From assembly GCA_903860745.1 (NCBI GenBank), contig CAIORQ010000105.1:39283-103282 (forward strand): a stretch of 64,000 nucleotides of DNA, written 5' to 3'. Positions 1 through 9,555 of this stretch are shown piece by piece. The first letter of the stretch is position 1, and the number at the start of each line of letters is the position of its first letter. Origin of the DNA: an uncultured Actinomycetes bacterium. Its GTDB lineage: Bacteria; Actinomycetota; Acidimicrobiia; Acidimicrobiales; RAAP-2. The position numbers and the translations under genes are program-made. Below the pieces are notes generated by a model. It was not told the origin of the DNA. It worked only from the letters and a program-made list of their open reading frames with translations, and did not search any database.

Positions 1-405
1 CACGCCGGCGTCGGCTCCGTCGAGCACGGTGACGCTCTGGTTGGCGTCGAGGCGACCGGTCCCCTCGAAGACGGTGACCTTGCGACCCTTGAGGAGCCCG
101 CTCACTCCCTTGTGGAGGCGGTCGACGATCTCGTTCTTGCGAGCCTGGGACACCGCGAAATCGACCTCGACGCCCTTGGTGGTGATGCCGAAGGCGCTCG
201 AGTGCTCCAGCGTGCGGCGCACGTGGGCCGTCTCGAGGAACTCCTTGGCCGGGACGCAACCACGGTGCAGGCAGGTGCCTCCGACCTTGTCACGCTCGAT
301 CAGCGCGATGTTGAGTCCGGCCGCCGCACCGTAGAGAGCGGCGGCGTAGCCCCCGGGTCCTCCTCCGATTACCACCACATCGAAATTCTGGACCTCGTTA
401 GCCAC
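1..405 (-). CDS. lpdA: Dihydrolipoamide dehydrogenase, N-terminal part (runs off left edge)
   Basis: Reverse strand from GTG at 405: MANEVQNFDVVVIGGGPGGYAAALYGAAAGLNIALIERDKVGGTCLHRGCVPAKEFLET; FAD-binding GGGPGG and redox CxxxxGC-type motif (GGTCLHRGCVPAK). Confidence 0.93.
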   Translation of the reverse strand, partial: MANEVQNFDVVVIGGGPGGYAAALYGAAAGLNIALIERDKVGGTCLHRGCVPAKEFLETAHVRRTLEHSSAFGITTKGVEVDFAVSQARKNEIVDRLHKGVSGLLKGRKVTVFEGTGRLDANQSVTVLDGADAGV

Positions 406-476
406 GGTGTTTCCCTTCACAGAATCGGTGTTGTCCCCCGCGCAATCCTAATGACTCGCGCCCGGGGCGAACACTC

Positions 477-920
477 TCAATCGATCGAGCGGCGTCCGCG
501 TTGCCGGTCGGCCGCCTCGGTGGCGAGCGCGTCGACGAGGTCGTTCATCGGATCGCCCGAGTGACCCTTGACCCAGGAGAAGTGCACCTCGCGACCCGAG
601 TGCAGCACGAGGGGGATCAGCACCTCCCAGAGATCCCGGTTGGCCACCGGTTGGCCCTGGGAGTTCTTCCACCCGCGTCGCAGCCACCCCGCGTGCCACT
701 TGTCGTGAAAACATTTCACGACGTAGGTCGAGTCGCTGACGATGTGGACGTTCCCCTCAGGGTGCGCGCGCAGCGCCTCGATGACCGCGGTGACCTCCAT
801 GCGCTGGTTCGTGGTGTGCGCCTCCGCACCGCTGGCGAAGGAGTCGGAGCTCTCGGCCCAGGCCCATCCGCCGGGACCGGGATTACCTCGACAGGAGCCG
901 TCGGTGTTGATCCGCCTCAC
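477..920 (-). CDS. rnhA: Ribonuclease HI
   Basis: TDGSCRGNPGPGGWA, EVTAVIEAL, SDSTYVV and WVKGHSGDPMND motifs. Confidence 0.93.
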   Translation of the reverse strand: MRRINTDGSCRGNPGPGGWAWAESSDSFASGAEAHTTNQRMEVTAVIEALRAHPEGNVHIVSDSTYVVKCFHDKWHAGWLRRGWKNSQGQPVANRDLWEVLIPLVLHSGREVHFSWVKGHSGDPMNDLVDALATEAADRQRGRRSID

Positions 921-1375
921 GGGTGACGGGTGACCCAGGAATCGGGGTCGTCGATGAACCGCGTGACCGACACGGGGAAGTCCCCGCGCAGCACCTGACC
1001 CAGGGTCACGTGTTCGAGCACCTCGCGCAGGGCCGCGCGCACCGCGACCCAGACGTCGCGCAGATGCGTGGCTTCGCCCTCGTAGTGCAGCGTCTCGGGG
1101 CGCATGCCCCGCACCCCGGCCAGGGGACCCGAGACCACCCGCAAGATATCGGCGATCTGGATGTCGTCGGCGCTGCGCGCCAGACGGAAGCCGCCGTCGG
1201 GACCCCGCTGGGAGGTCACCAGACCTCCCCGGCGCAGGTCGGACATGATCGCGCCGAGGAACTTCGAGGGGAGGTCCTGCTCCTGGGCGAGGTGCTCGGC
1301 GCTGATCGAGGAGTCACTGGCCGCCAGCGTCAGCAACGCCCGGATGGCGTACTCGGCTTTGGCGGGAATCTGCAT
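917..1375 (-). CDS. Rrf2-family transcriptional regulator (no cysteines)
   Basis: MQIPAKAEYAIRALLTLA...LPSKFLGAIMSDLRRGGLVTSQRGPDGGFRLAR typical Rrf2 wHTH; ATGA overlap with rnhA. Confidence 0.85.
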   Translation of the reverse strand: MQIPAKAEYAIRALLTLAASDSSISAEHLAQEQDLPSKFLGAIMSDLRRGGLVTSQRGPDGGFRLARSADDIQIADILRVVSGPLAGVRGMRPETLHYEGEATHLRDVWVAVRAALREVLEHVTLGQVLRGDFPVSVTRFIDDPDSWVTRHP

Positions 1376-1498
1376 CCCCCCATTCTGCCCCATGGACCCG
1401 CTCGGAGGGAACACCGTTCCTGACGAGCATCCCTGCGGTCCTGACGAGCTTCCGCGACCCCATCCCCACGCGGTGGCGTCGCCGAGGGGCCGAGGGTC

Positions 1499-2245
1499 TC
1501 AGCGGTGGCGGTCCAGCCAACCGAGCAGCGTGGCGACCATGCGCGGATCGGCCCGCAGCTGGTGGCCCGCTCCCTGGATGATGCGCAGCTCGCAGCGACC
1601 GTCGGCGGCGTTGACCAAGGAACGGGCGTCGGCCACCGGGATCTCCATGTCGTCGGATCCGTGTCCGATGAGGAGACGTCGCGGCGGGATCTTCGCGATG
1701 GAACCCAGGGCGTCGATCGTCACGACGTCGGCGCGCAGCTCTTCGGGGCCCAGCAACTCACCGGGGTCGCCCACGACGCCCGCCACCTGCACCGCGTGGT
1801 GGAACTCCTCGGCGTCACCGCACCACTGGTCCAGGTCGGCCGGCGCCGCGAAGGTCGCCACGCCGCGAATGCGGTCGTCCTGGGCGGCGACGTGCAGCGC
1901 CAGCGCCCCCCCGAAACCGAAACCGGCCAGGGAGATGCGCACGTCGCCCTGGGCGACGCGGTCGATGATGGTCATCAGGTCGGCCTTCCACGTGGAGGCG
2001 CAGAAGGTCCCGGTGCTCGATCCCACCCCCGAGAGGGTCCCGGTGGCCACGAGCCACCCGGACTCGTTCGCCAGGTGCTCGGCGAGCTCGGGTAGCAGTC
2101 CGGCGGCCTGGCGGCCCATGCCCATGGCCCGGGGCAGTCCGTGCACGAGGACCAGGATGTGGCTGGCCAGCGGTCGGCTGTCGGAGTGCGCGACGCGCAG
2201 GTCCAGCACGGAGGTCCCCGAGGTGAGCTGCTCGTGTTCGATCAT
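1499..2245 (-). CDS. Alpha/beta hydrolase
   Basis: GFGFGGALALHVA nucleophile elbow-like region, LVHGLPRAMG, GHGSDD...GAGHQL. Confidence 0.75.
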   Translation of the reverse strand: MIEHEQLTSGTSVLDLRVAHSDSRPLASHILVLVHGLPRAMGMGRQAAGLLPELAEHLANESGWLVATGTLSGVGSSTGTFCASTWKADLMTIIDRVAQGDVRISLAGFGFGGALALHVAAQDDRIRGVATFAAPADLDQWCGDAEEFHHAVQVAGVVGDPGELLGPEELRADVVTIDALGSIAKIPPRRLLIGHGSDDMEIPVADARSLVNAADGRCELRIIQGAGHQLRADPRMVATLLGWLDRHR

Positions 2246-2300
2246 GGTTCGTCCATGGTAGGGCGTGGCGCCCCCGGGGCCGCTCTGGCACACTGGGGCC

Positions 2301-2918
2301 ATGAAGAACGTCGCCCTGGTGTGGTCCAACGCGGCGGCCGAGGTGCACCGCTTCGTCGTCGGACCCGTCGACAACAACGTCTACGTGGTGCGCTGCCGCC
2401 GTAGCGGCGTGGCCGCCTTGATCGACGCGGCCAACGAGCACGAGCGGCTCCTCGAGGTGTCGAGGCGTCTGGGGGTGGCCACGGTGCTCGAGACCCACGG
2501 TCACTGGGACCACATCGGCGCGGTGGCCGAGGTGCGCGAGGCCGGCATCGGCGTCTGGGTACGTGCCGAGGACGCGGGACTGCTGCCCGGTTACGACCAC
2601 CTGCTCGACGACGACATCGACATCGCCGTGGGCGACCTGCGTCTGCGCACCGTGCACACGCCGGGCCACACGCCCGGGTCCATCTGCTTCGCCCTGGTGG
2701 ACACCCCGGTGCTCTTCAGCGGCGACACGCTGTTCCCCGGGGGGCCGGGGGCCACCAGCTTCGAGGGCGGGGACTTCCCCACCATCATCGCCAGCATCGA
2801 GGAGCGCCTGTTTCGCCGCTTCGACGCCGAGACCATCGTGTGGCCGGGTCACGGCGCCGCCACCACGATCGGCGTCGAGCGTCCCCACCTCGACGAGTGG
2901 GTCGAGCGCGGCTGGTAG
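2301..2918 (+). CDS. MBL-fold metallo-hydrolase (glyoxalase II-like)
   Basis: ETHGHWDHIGAV, HTPGHTPGSICF, FSGDTLFPGGPG, VWPGHG. Confidence 0.9.
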   Translation: MKNVALVWSNAAAEVHRFVVGPVDNNVYVVRCRRSGVAALIDAANEHERLLEVSRRLGVATVLETHGHWDHIGAVAEVREAGIGVWVRAEDAGLLPGYDHLLDDDIDIAVGDLRLRTVHTPGHTPGSICFALVDTPVLFSGDTLFPGGPGATSFEGGDFPTIIASIEERLFRRFDAETIVWPGHGAATTIGVERPHLDEWVERGW

Positions 2919-2953
2919 GAACGGTTTCGGGCCTGCCCCGGTAGGCTGAGGCC

Positions 2954-3712
2954 GTGACTTCCCCCCTACTGGAACTGCGGAACCTCCACGCCCAGGCCGA
3001 CGGCGCCGACATCCTGCGCGGCGTCGACCTGGTGGTCGGCGAGGGCGAGGTCCACGCCCTCATGGGCCCCAACGGGGCCGGCAAGTCGACCCTGGCCAAC
3101 GTCATCATGGGGCACCCGGGCTACCAGGTCACCGAGGGATCCGTGCTCTTTCGCGGCGAGGACATCACCGCCTGGGCGCCCGACGCGCGAGCGCGCGCCG
3201 GGGTCTTCCTGGCCTTCCAGTACCCCGAGGCCATCTCGGGCGTGTCCGTCGTGCAATTCCTGCGCCAGGCGATCGCCGCGCGCAAGGGCCTCGACGAGTT
3301 GAGCGTGCTCGAGGTACGCCTGGACCTGATGGAGTGGATGGACCGCTTGGGCATGGACCCCGCCTTCGCCGAGCGCCACCTCAACGAGGGCTTCTCCGGT
3401 GGTGAGCGCAAGCGCAACGAGGTGCTGCAGATGGCGCTGCTGGCCCCCGCCCTCGCCCTGCTCGACGAGACGGACTCCGGCCTCGACATCGACGCGCTGC
3501 GCATCGTGGCGCGCGGCGTGCGCACCGTGCGCGACGAGCACCCCGAGATGGGCGTGCTCGTGGTGACCCACTACGTCAAGCTCCTCGAGGAGATCCGCCC
3601 CGACCGCGTGCACGTCCTGATCGACGGACGCATCGAGGTCTCGGGCGACGCCTCGCTGGCCCAGAGCATCGAGGAGCACGGCTACGACGGGCTGCGCCCG
3701 GTGGGCCTGTGA
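2954..3712 (+). CDS. sufC: Fe-S assembly ABC ATPase SufC (copy 1)
   Basis: GPNGAGKSTLANVIMGHPGY, SGGERKRNEVLQMALL, LDETDSGLDIDAL. Confidence 0.93.
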   Translation: MTSPLLELRNLHAQADGADILRGVDLVVGEGEVHALMGPNGAGKSTLANVIMGHPGYQVTEGSVLFRGEDITAWAPDARARAGVFLAFQYPEAISGVSVVQFLRQAIAARKGLDELSVLEVRLDLMEWMDRLGMDPAFAERHLNEGFSGGERKRNEVLQMALLAPALALLDETDSGLDIDALRIVARGVRTVRDEHPEMGVLVVTHYVKLLEEIRPDRVHVLIDGRIEVSGDASLAQSIEEHGYDGLRPVGL

Positions 3713-4944
3713 CGCGCTTCGACGCCCGGCGGGTCCGCGCAGACATCCCCCTGCTGACGCGCGAGATCAACGGGCGCCCGATCACCTACCTCGACTCCGG
3801 CGCCTCGTCGCTGACCCCGCGCTGCGTCATCGAGGCGATAGACCGCTACTACGAGCTGCACCACGCCAACGTGCACCGCGGGGTCTACCAGACGGCCAAC
3901 GAGGCCACCGCCATCTACGAGAACGCCCGCGCCGCGACGGCGCGCTTCCTCAACGCCCCCGGCGGCTCCGACGAGATCGTCTTCACCAAGAACGCGACGG
4001 AGTCCTTCAACCTCCTGGCCCACTCCTGGGGCGGGAGCTTCCTCGAACCCGGCGACGTGGTGCTGGTCAGCGAGATGGAGCACCACGCGAACATCGTGCC
4101 GTGGTTCCAACTGCGCGAGCGCCTCGGCATCGAGGTGCGCTTCATCCCGGTCACCGACGACTTCCGCCTCGACCTCAGTGACGTCGAGGGTCTCCTGCGC
4201 GGCGTCAAACTGGTCTCGGTCACCGGCATGTCCAACGTGCTGGGCACCATCAACCCCGTCAAGGAGCTCGCGGCCATCGCCCACGCGAACGGCGCGCTCA
4301 TCGCGGTGGATGGCGCGCAGTCGGTGGCCCACCTGCCCACCGACCTCGTCGACCTCGACGTCGACTTCATGATCTTCTCCGCCCACAAGATGCTCGGCCC
4401 CACCGGCCTGGGGATCCTCTGGGCCCGCGCCGAGCTGCTCGCCGCCATGGCGCCCTTCCTGGGCGGCGGCGGCATGATCAAGGACGTGAGCGTCGAGGGC
4501 TTCTCCCCCGCCACCGGCCCCTCGAAGTTCGAAGCCGGTACTCCCCCCATCGCGCAGACCGCGGGACTCGGCGCCGCCCTTCGCTACCTCGAGGGACTGG
4601 GCATGGCCAACATCGCCGCCCACGAGCACGACCTCACCGGTGACGCCCTCACCCGCCTGGAGCTCGAGTTCGGCGGGCGCGTGCGCGTCATCGGCCCCGC
4701 GGACACCCGCGAGCGCGGTGGCGTCATCTCCCTCGACGTCGATGGGGTCCACCCCCACGACGTCGCCCAGGTCCTCGACCAGTTCGGCGTCTGCGTGCGG
4801 CCGGGGCACCACTGCGCCAAGCCGCTGATGAAGCGCTTCGGCCTGTCGGCGACGGCGCGCGCCTCCTTCGGTCCCTACTCGCTGGTGCGCGACACCGACG
4901 TGCTCTTAGAGGCCCTGAGCCACGCCGTGGAGATGTTCGGATAA
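3709..4944 (+). CDS. sufS: Cysteine desulfurase SufS
   Basis: FTKNATESFNLLAHSWG, SAHKMLGPTGLGILWAR, RPGHHCAKPLMKRFG active-site Cys. Confidence 0.95.
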   Translation: MTRFDARRVRADIPLLTREINGRPITYLDSGASSLTPRCVIEAIDRYYELHHANVHRGVYQTANEATAIYENARAATARFLNAPGGSDEIVFTKNATESFNLLAHSWGGSFLEPGDVVLVSEMEHHANIVPWFQLRERLGIEVRFIPVTDDFRLDLSDVEGLLRGVKLVSVTGMSNVLGTINPVKELAAIAHANGALIAVDGAQSVAHLPTDLVDLDVDFMIFSAHKMLGPTGLGILWARAELLAAMAPFLGGGGMIKDVSVEGFSPATGPSKFEAGTPPIAQTAGLGAALRYLEGLGMANIAAHEHDLTGDALTRLELEFGGRVRVIGPADTRERGGVISLDVDGVHPHDVAQVLDQFGVCVRPGHHCAKPLMKRFGLSATARASFGPYSLVRDTDVLLEALSHAVEMFG

Positions 4945-4946
4945 CC

Positions 4947-5423
4947 GTGGCCGGCCTCGACGACCTCTATCGCGAGATCATCCTCGACCACTACCGATCG
5001 CCGCGCAACCGCGGCGAGCTCGCGCCCCCCGCTCACCGCACCGAGGGTTTCAACCCGCTCTGCGGCGACGAGATCGTGGTCTACATCGACGTCGACGTCG
5101 ACAACGGCGTCCTGCGCGACATCAAGCTCACCGGACACGGCTGCTCCATCTCCCAGTCCTCCTCCTCACTGATGAGCGCGGCCGTCAAGGGCAAGACCCT
5201 CGCTCAGGTGCGCGAGACCATCGCCACCTTCAAGCAGCTGATGACGGTGCACGAGTCCCAGCTCGACGCCGAGGGCGGATCGGCACCCAGCGTGGACGCC
5301 GACCTGCGACGACTCGGCGAACTGGCCGCGCTCGCGGGCGTGGTCAAGTTCCCCGTGCGCATCAAGTGCGCCACCCTGGCCTGGAACACGCTGGCCCAGG
5401 CGCTCGACGAGACCTCGGCCTAG
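4947..5423 (+). CDS. sufU: Fe-S scaffold / sulfur-transfer protein SufU
   Basis: LYREIILDHYRSPRNRG, NPLCGDEI, GHGCSISQSSSSLM, RIKCATLAWNTL; three conserved Cys. Confidence 0.94.
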   Translation: MAGLDDLYREIILDHYRSPRNRGELAPPAHRTEGFNPLCGDEIVVYIDVDVDNGVLRDIKLTGHGCSISQSSSSLMSAAVKGKTLAQVRETIATFKQLMTVHESQLDAEGGSAPSVDADLRRLGELAALAGVVKFPVRIKCATLAWNTLAQALDETSA

Positions 5424-5433
5424 CGGCCGCGGG

Positions 5434-6801
5434 TCACGGGTTGCAGGGGTAGGGATCGAAGAACTGGTCGCCCTCGGGCGGCGCCGTGGTGGTGGTCGTG
5501 GGCGCCGTCGAACTCGAGGCCGCCAGGTTCACGAGGAAGTGGCCCGCGGGGATGTGCACCGCCGCGGCCGTCTTCGCGGTCGTGGTCGTCGTGGGCGGGT
5601 TCCAACTCGGCGTGTCACCTGCTGAGTCGATGGGCGGCGGGTTCGTGGGCTTGAGCAGCTGGGTGCCGAAGATCGAGAAGAGCATCTTCTGCATCGCCGG
5701 CTCCTGGACGAAGAGGATCGAGCCCAAGCCCCCATAGGATCCAGGCGCCGTGGGCAGGGTGTCGGTCTGGAGGTTGGCGACGTCGATGTTGTGGAACTTC
5801 TCGGCCAGGCCGATCATCTCGCCGGCCGAGAAGTTGGAGTCCACCGCGATACCCGAGGTCAACTTCGAGACGAAGGAGGCGAGGGTCAGGGGGTTGTAGG
5901 TGCGCTTGGCCTTGTCGATCATTGCCTTCAGGAACTCGTTCTGGCGATAGATGCGCCCGTAGTCGCTGGTAACGTCGGTCCACCACTGTCCGTGTTCGTA
6001 CCACTGGTAGTGGCGGCTGCGCACCAGCTCAAGGGCGGTCCGGTTGGTCACCAGTTGACAGCCCGCGTGGGTGATATTCAGTGCGGAGTAGGTGTCCTTG
6101 GCCGGGTAGGGGAAGTCCATGTAGACCCCGCCGATGGCGTCGGTGGCGTTGATGACCCCGAGGAAGCTCACCACCACCGTGTGGGCGATGGTGATGCCGA
6201 AGTTGGCCGTGATGGTCTGGGCCAGAAGAGCAGGACCGTTGCCGAAGTTGACGTTGATGCGATTGAACTTGCCGTAGAGGCCCTGATTGGCCAGCAAGGT
6301 GGTCATCGTGTCGCGGGGTATGGACAGAACGGTGATGGTCCCCTTGCCCGGGTCCACGTGCAGGATCTTGACCACGTCACTGTGTTGGTACCCCGTCGCC
6401 CCCGAAGAAGCGCCCGTCTGGTTGGCCAGCCATCCCGTCAGGCCCGCGCGCGAGTCCGAGCCGATCTCGAGGATGTTGAAGGGCTGGTTGCCGATGCGCA
6501 GAACCTCGCCGGGGACATTGACACGCTTGATGTGGTTCAGCTGGTAGTAGGCGTAGAAGTAGCCGCCACCCAGGACCAGGGCGATGACCACGACGACCGA
6601 GACGCCGGAGATCCACCAGCCCCTGTGACGGCGCCACCCGGTGCGCGCGGCCTTGGGCAGCTTGTTCTTGTGCTTGACGCCGGCCTTCTCGTCGATCGCC
6701 GCGCCCAGGGCGGCCAGGCGGTGCGAGTTCGCGATGCCGCCGGCGTGGGGTGCCGTACGCCGCGTACGACGGCGCGCGTCGTCAGAGGGTCCTGATGGCA
6801 T
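5434..6801 (-). CDS. LytR-CpsA-Psr (LCP) family cell-wall protein
   Basis: N-terminal TM, IGSDSRAG, SIPRDTMTTL, RINVNFGNGP, RSRHYQ...DYGRIYRQNEFLKAMI. Confidence 0.92.
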   Translation of the reverse strand: MPSGPSDDARRRTRRTAPHAGGIANSHRLAALGAAIDEKAGVKHKNKLPKAARTGWRRHRGWWISGVSVVVVIALVLGGGYFYAYYQLNHIKRVNVPGEVLRIGNQPFNILEIGSDSRAGLTGWLANQTGASSGATGYQHSDVVKILHVDPGKGTITVLSIPRDTMTTLLANQGLYGKFNRINVNFGNGPALLAQTITANFGITIAHTVVVSFLGVINATDAIGGVYMDFPYPAKDTYSALNITHAGCQLVTNRTALELVRSRHYQWYEHGQWWTDVTSDYGRIYRQNEFLKAMIDKAKRTYNPLTLASFVSKLTSGIAVDSNFSAGEMIGLAEKFHNIDVANLQTDTLPTAPGSYGGLGSILFVQEPAMQKMLFSIFGTQLLKPTNPPPIDSAGDTPSWNPPTTTTTAKTAAAVHIPAGHFLVNLAASSSTAPTTTTTAPPEGDQFFDPYPCNP

Positions 6802-6839
6802 TGGGAAATCCTACCAGCGGAACTTAAGAATTCCCTGTA

Positions 6840-7562
6840 CTAGAGCCCAATTCGGAAGGGCTCGTAACCGTCCTTCTCCAGGATCTCCGCCATCTCCGGG
6901 CCTCCCGTGGCGACGACCCGACCGTCGGTGACCACGTGGATCTTCGTCGCCGTGAGCTCGTGCAGCAGTCGGCGGAAGTGGGTGATGGCCAGTACGCCAC
7001 AGCCCCACTCGGTGGTGGTCTCCTGGAGGCGGCGCGCCACCGCGCCGAGCGCGTCGACGTCGAGGCCCGAGTCGATCTCGTCGAGCATGGCGAACTTGGG
7101 CCGCAGCACGGCGAGCTGCACCATCTCGGCGCGCTTGCGCTCGCCCCCCGAGAGGTCGACGTTGACGAAGCGCTCCAGCACCTCGGGGCGCAGTTCGACG
7201 CGCCGCGCCTCCTCGGCCATGAGCTCGGCGAGCCCCTCGCGGGGCGCCCCCGCGGCCGCCAGGAGGTCGACCGGTCGCACGCCGGGCACCTCCATCGGAT
7301 GCTGGAGGGCCAGGAAGAGTCCGTGTCGCGTGCGCTCGGTCGGCGAGAGCTCCAACAGCTCCACGCCGTCGATGCGCGCCGAACCCGCGGTCACGCGATA
7401 GCCGGGGTGTCCGGCGAGCGCGTGGGCCAGGGTCGACTTGCCCGAGCCGTTGGGCCCCATGATGACGTGCACCTCGCCCGAGGACATGGCCAGGTCGAAG
7501 CCCTTGAGGACCTCCTTGCCCGCCACCTCGACGCGCAGCCCTTGGATCGTCAGCGTGCTCAA
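6840..7562 (-). CDS. sufC: Fe-S assembly ABC ATPase SufC (copy 2)
   Basis: From TTG at 7562: STLTIQGLRVEVAGKEVLKGFDL...GPNGSGKSTLAHALAGHPGY...LSGGERKRAEMVQL...LDEIDSGLDVDAL; TTGA overlap with upstream gene. Confidence 0.93.
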   Translation of the reverse strand: MSTLTIQGLRVEVAGKEVLKGFDLAMSSGEVHVIMGPNGSGKSTLAHALAGHPGYRVTAGSARIDGVELLELSPTERTRHGLFLALQHPMEVPGVRPVDLLAAAGAPREGLAELMAEEARRVELRPEVLERFVNVDLSGGERKRAEMVQLAVLRPKFAMLDEIDSGLDVDALGAVARRLQETTTEWGCGVLAITHFRRLLHELTATKIHVVTDGRVVATGGPEMAEILEKDGYEPFRIGL

Positions 7563-7873
7563 CTCACCACCACCTGGAGTCGTCCGCCGTCCACGAGCAC
7601 GTCGTAGCGGGCGACGGGGCGCGTCGCCGGGAACGACGTGGGGTGGCCGTCTTTGAGGTTGAACATCGCGCCGTGGCGCGCGCACTCGATCTCGCAACTG
7701 TCGACCTCGACCTCGCCGAGGGCCAGGGAGAAGTCCTCGTGGCTGCAGCGGTCGTCGAGCACGTAGACGTCGTCGTCGATGCGCACCACCACGAGCACCC
7801 GGTCGCCGCGGCGCACCTGGACGGCCTGGCCGTGCACGTAGTCCTCGAGGACGCCGATGTCGTAGGTCGTCAC
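7559..7873 (-). CDS. Rieske-type [2Fe-2S] ferredoxin (suf-operon type)
   Basis: RCSHEDFSLALGEVEVDSCEIECARHGAMFNLKDG; CxH...CxxH Rieske ligands. Confidence 0.9.
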   Translation of the reverse strand: MTTYDIGVLEDYVHGQAVQVRRGDRVLVVVRIDDDVYVLDDRCSHEDFSLALGEVEVDSCEIECARHGAMFNLKDGHPTSFPATRPVARYDVLVDGGRLQVVVS

Positions 7874-9090
7874 GCTCTCACCGTGGCCAGTCGTCCCAGG
7901 GTCGAGCCCAGGTCGTCCTCGACCACCGCCGCGAGCTCGCGCGGCAGGGTGGCGAGCATCTCGTAGAAGAAACCCTGGATCATGAGTCGCTCGGCGTCGG
8001 GGCGGGTGACGCCGCGCGACTCCAGGTACCAGCGCTGCAGCTCGTCGAGCGGTCCCACGCTCGAGGCGTGGGCGCACATGACGTCGTTCTCGCGGATGTC
8101 GAGGTTGGGCACCGAGTCGGCGTGCGCGTGGGGCGAGAGCAGCAGGTTGTGGTTGGTCTGGCGGGCGTCGGTGCGCTTGGCGCCCTTCTCGATCTCGATG
8201 AGTCCGGTGTAGACCGAGCGCGCGGTGTCGGCCACGGCACCCTTGGACAGCAGCGTCGAACGGGTCCGGCCGACCTTGTGGAACTGACGGGTGCGAAAGT
8301 CGTGGACCTGGTCGCCGAAGCCCAGGAAGGTGGTCCGCAACTCGTTCTCCGCGCCGGTGCCCAGGAACTCCGCGTCGTTGCGCGAGCGGTTGTAGTGCGC
8401 GCCCACCGAGATGACCGACTGGTGCAGGCGCGCGCCGCGGCCCAGTCGACCCGTCGAGCGCGCGATGTGCCAGGCGCTGGTGTGCAGGCGCTGATAGGAG
8501 CTCACCACCAGGTAGGCGTCGTCGCCGACGTCGAACTCGGTCAGGGGAACGACCAGGGAGTCCGCACCCCCGTCGAGGAACTCCACGACCGAGGCCCGCG
8601 AGCCACGGGCCGACACGACGCGCAACTGGGGGAAGGAGGCGCCGGCCGTGATCGTGTTCACCACGAGGATCGGCTCGTCGACGCTGACGCCGTCGGCCAC
8701 CCGCAGGGTGACCGTCGTCGGATGCAGGGCGCAGTTGAGCTGGGCGAAGGCGTCGGAGTCGTAGTGCGCCGACCAGTCCGACTCCTCGGCGGTGACGCTG
8801 ACGCCGGCGAGTTCGCCGCTCACCTCGGCCAGCTCGCCGTCGATCATGGTCACCACCAGGCCGGCGTGCTGCGCCAGGGAGCGCGCGAGCGCCGAAGGTG
8901 CGCTCGCGTCGGCCCGCGTCGCCAGCGCGAAGCGGTCGAGGTCGAGGTCCCCCAAGGGCGCGTAGCGCCACACCTCGTCCGACGTGGTCGGCAGACCCAG
9001 GGTCGTGAAAGCCCGCCAGGCGTCGCGCCGGTCGCTCGAGGCGTCACGGTCGTCGAGCAGGGAGAGGGCGGAATCGGCGAAGGAGGTCAT
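7870..9090 (-). CDS. sufD: Fe-S cluster assembly protein SufD
   Basis: DEVWRYAPLGDL..., C-terminal DARQTNHNLLLSPHAHADSVPNLDIRENDVMCAHASSVGPLDE. Confidence 0.93.
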   Translation of the reverse strand: MTSFADSALSLLDDRDASSDRRDAWRAFTTLGLPTTSDEVWRYAPLGDLDLDRFALATRADASAPSALARSLAQHAGLVVTMIDGELAEVSGELAGVSVTAEESDWSAHYDSDAFAQLNCALHPTTVTLRVADGVSVDEPILVVNTITAGASFPQLRVVSARGSRASVVEFLDGGADSLVVPLTEFDVGDDAYLVVSSYQRLHTSAWHIARSTGRLGRGARLHQSVISVGAHYNRSRNDAEFLGTGAENELRTTFLGFGDQVHDFRTRQFHKVGRTRSTLLSKGAVADTARSVYTGLIEIEKGAKRTDARQTNHNLLLSPHAHADSVPNLDIRENDVMCAHASSVGPLDELQRWYLESRGVTRPDAERLMIQGFFYEMLATLPRELAAVVEDDLGSTLGRLATVRA

Positions 9091-9138
9091 AACTGGGGGC
9101 TTGGGCAGTGTACTGGTCGGGTGAGTTCGCCCGGGCGC

Positions 9139-9495
9139 TCAGCGGCGCCAGAACTTCCATCCGCGCCGCTGCTTCCTCTCCATCTCCTCGAGCACGCGGC
9201 GGCGCTCCTCGAAGAGTTCGGGGGCCACCGCGTCGATGATGTCGCTGGCGGCGTTGAGGACGTCGCGGCGATCCTCGACGGGCACGTCGGGCGCCGGAGG
9301 TTCTTCGACGTTGGGGCGTCGCGCCAGGGAGCCGTGCGCCCAGCCGACGTCGGCGAAGCGCCGCTCGTAGGTGATGCAGTCCTCGGGACAGCTCCAGGGC
9401 TGGTCGGGCGCGTTGCCGAGGACGCAGAATCGCGCGACTTCACCAGAGGCGTAGGTACGGCTCTGGAAGTGCTTGCATTCCTCGCGCATTCCCAT
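9139..9495 (-). CDS. Conserved-looking cysteine-containing protein of unknown function between sufB and sufD
   Basis: 118 aa MGMREECKHFQSRTYASGEVARFCVLGNAPDQPWSCPEDCITYERR...; GGAG ribosome-binding site before ATG; co-directional within the suf operon. Confidence 0.8.
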   Translation of the reverse strand: MGMREECKHFQSRTYASGEVARFCVLGNAPDQPWSCPEDCITYERRFADVGWAHGSLARRPNVEEPPAPDVPVEDRRDVLNAASDIIDAVAPELFEERRRVLEEMERKQRRGWKFWRR

Positions 9496-9555
9496 GTCGT
9501 CTCCATTGTGTCACGCTCGCTACGACCGGACCGGGGCGCCGCGGCGCCCAAAGTC

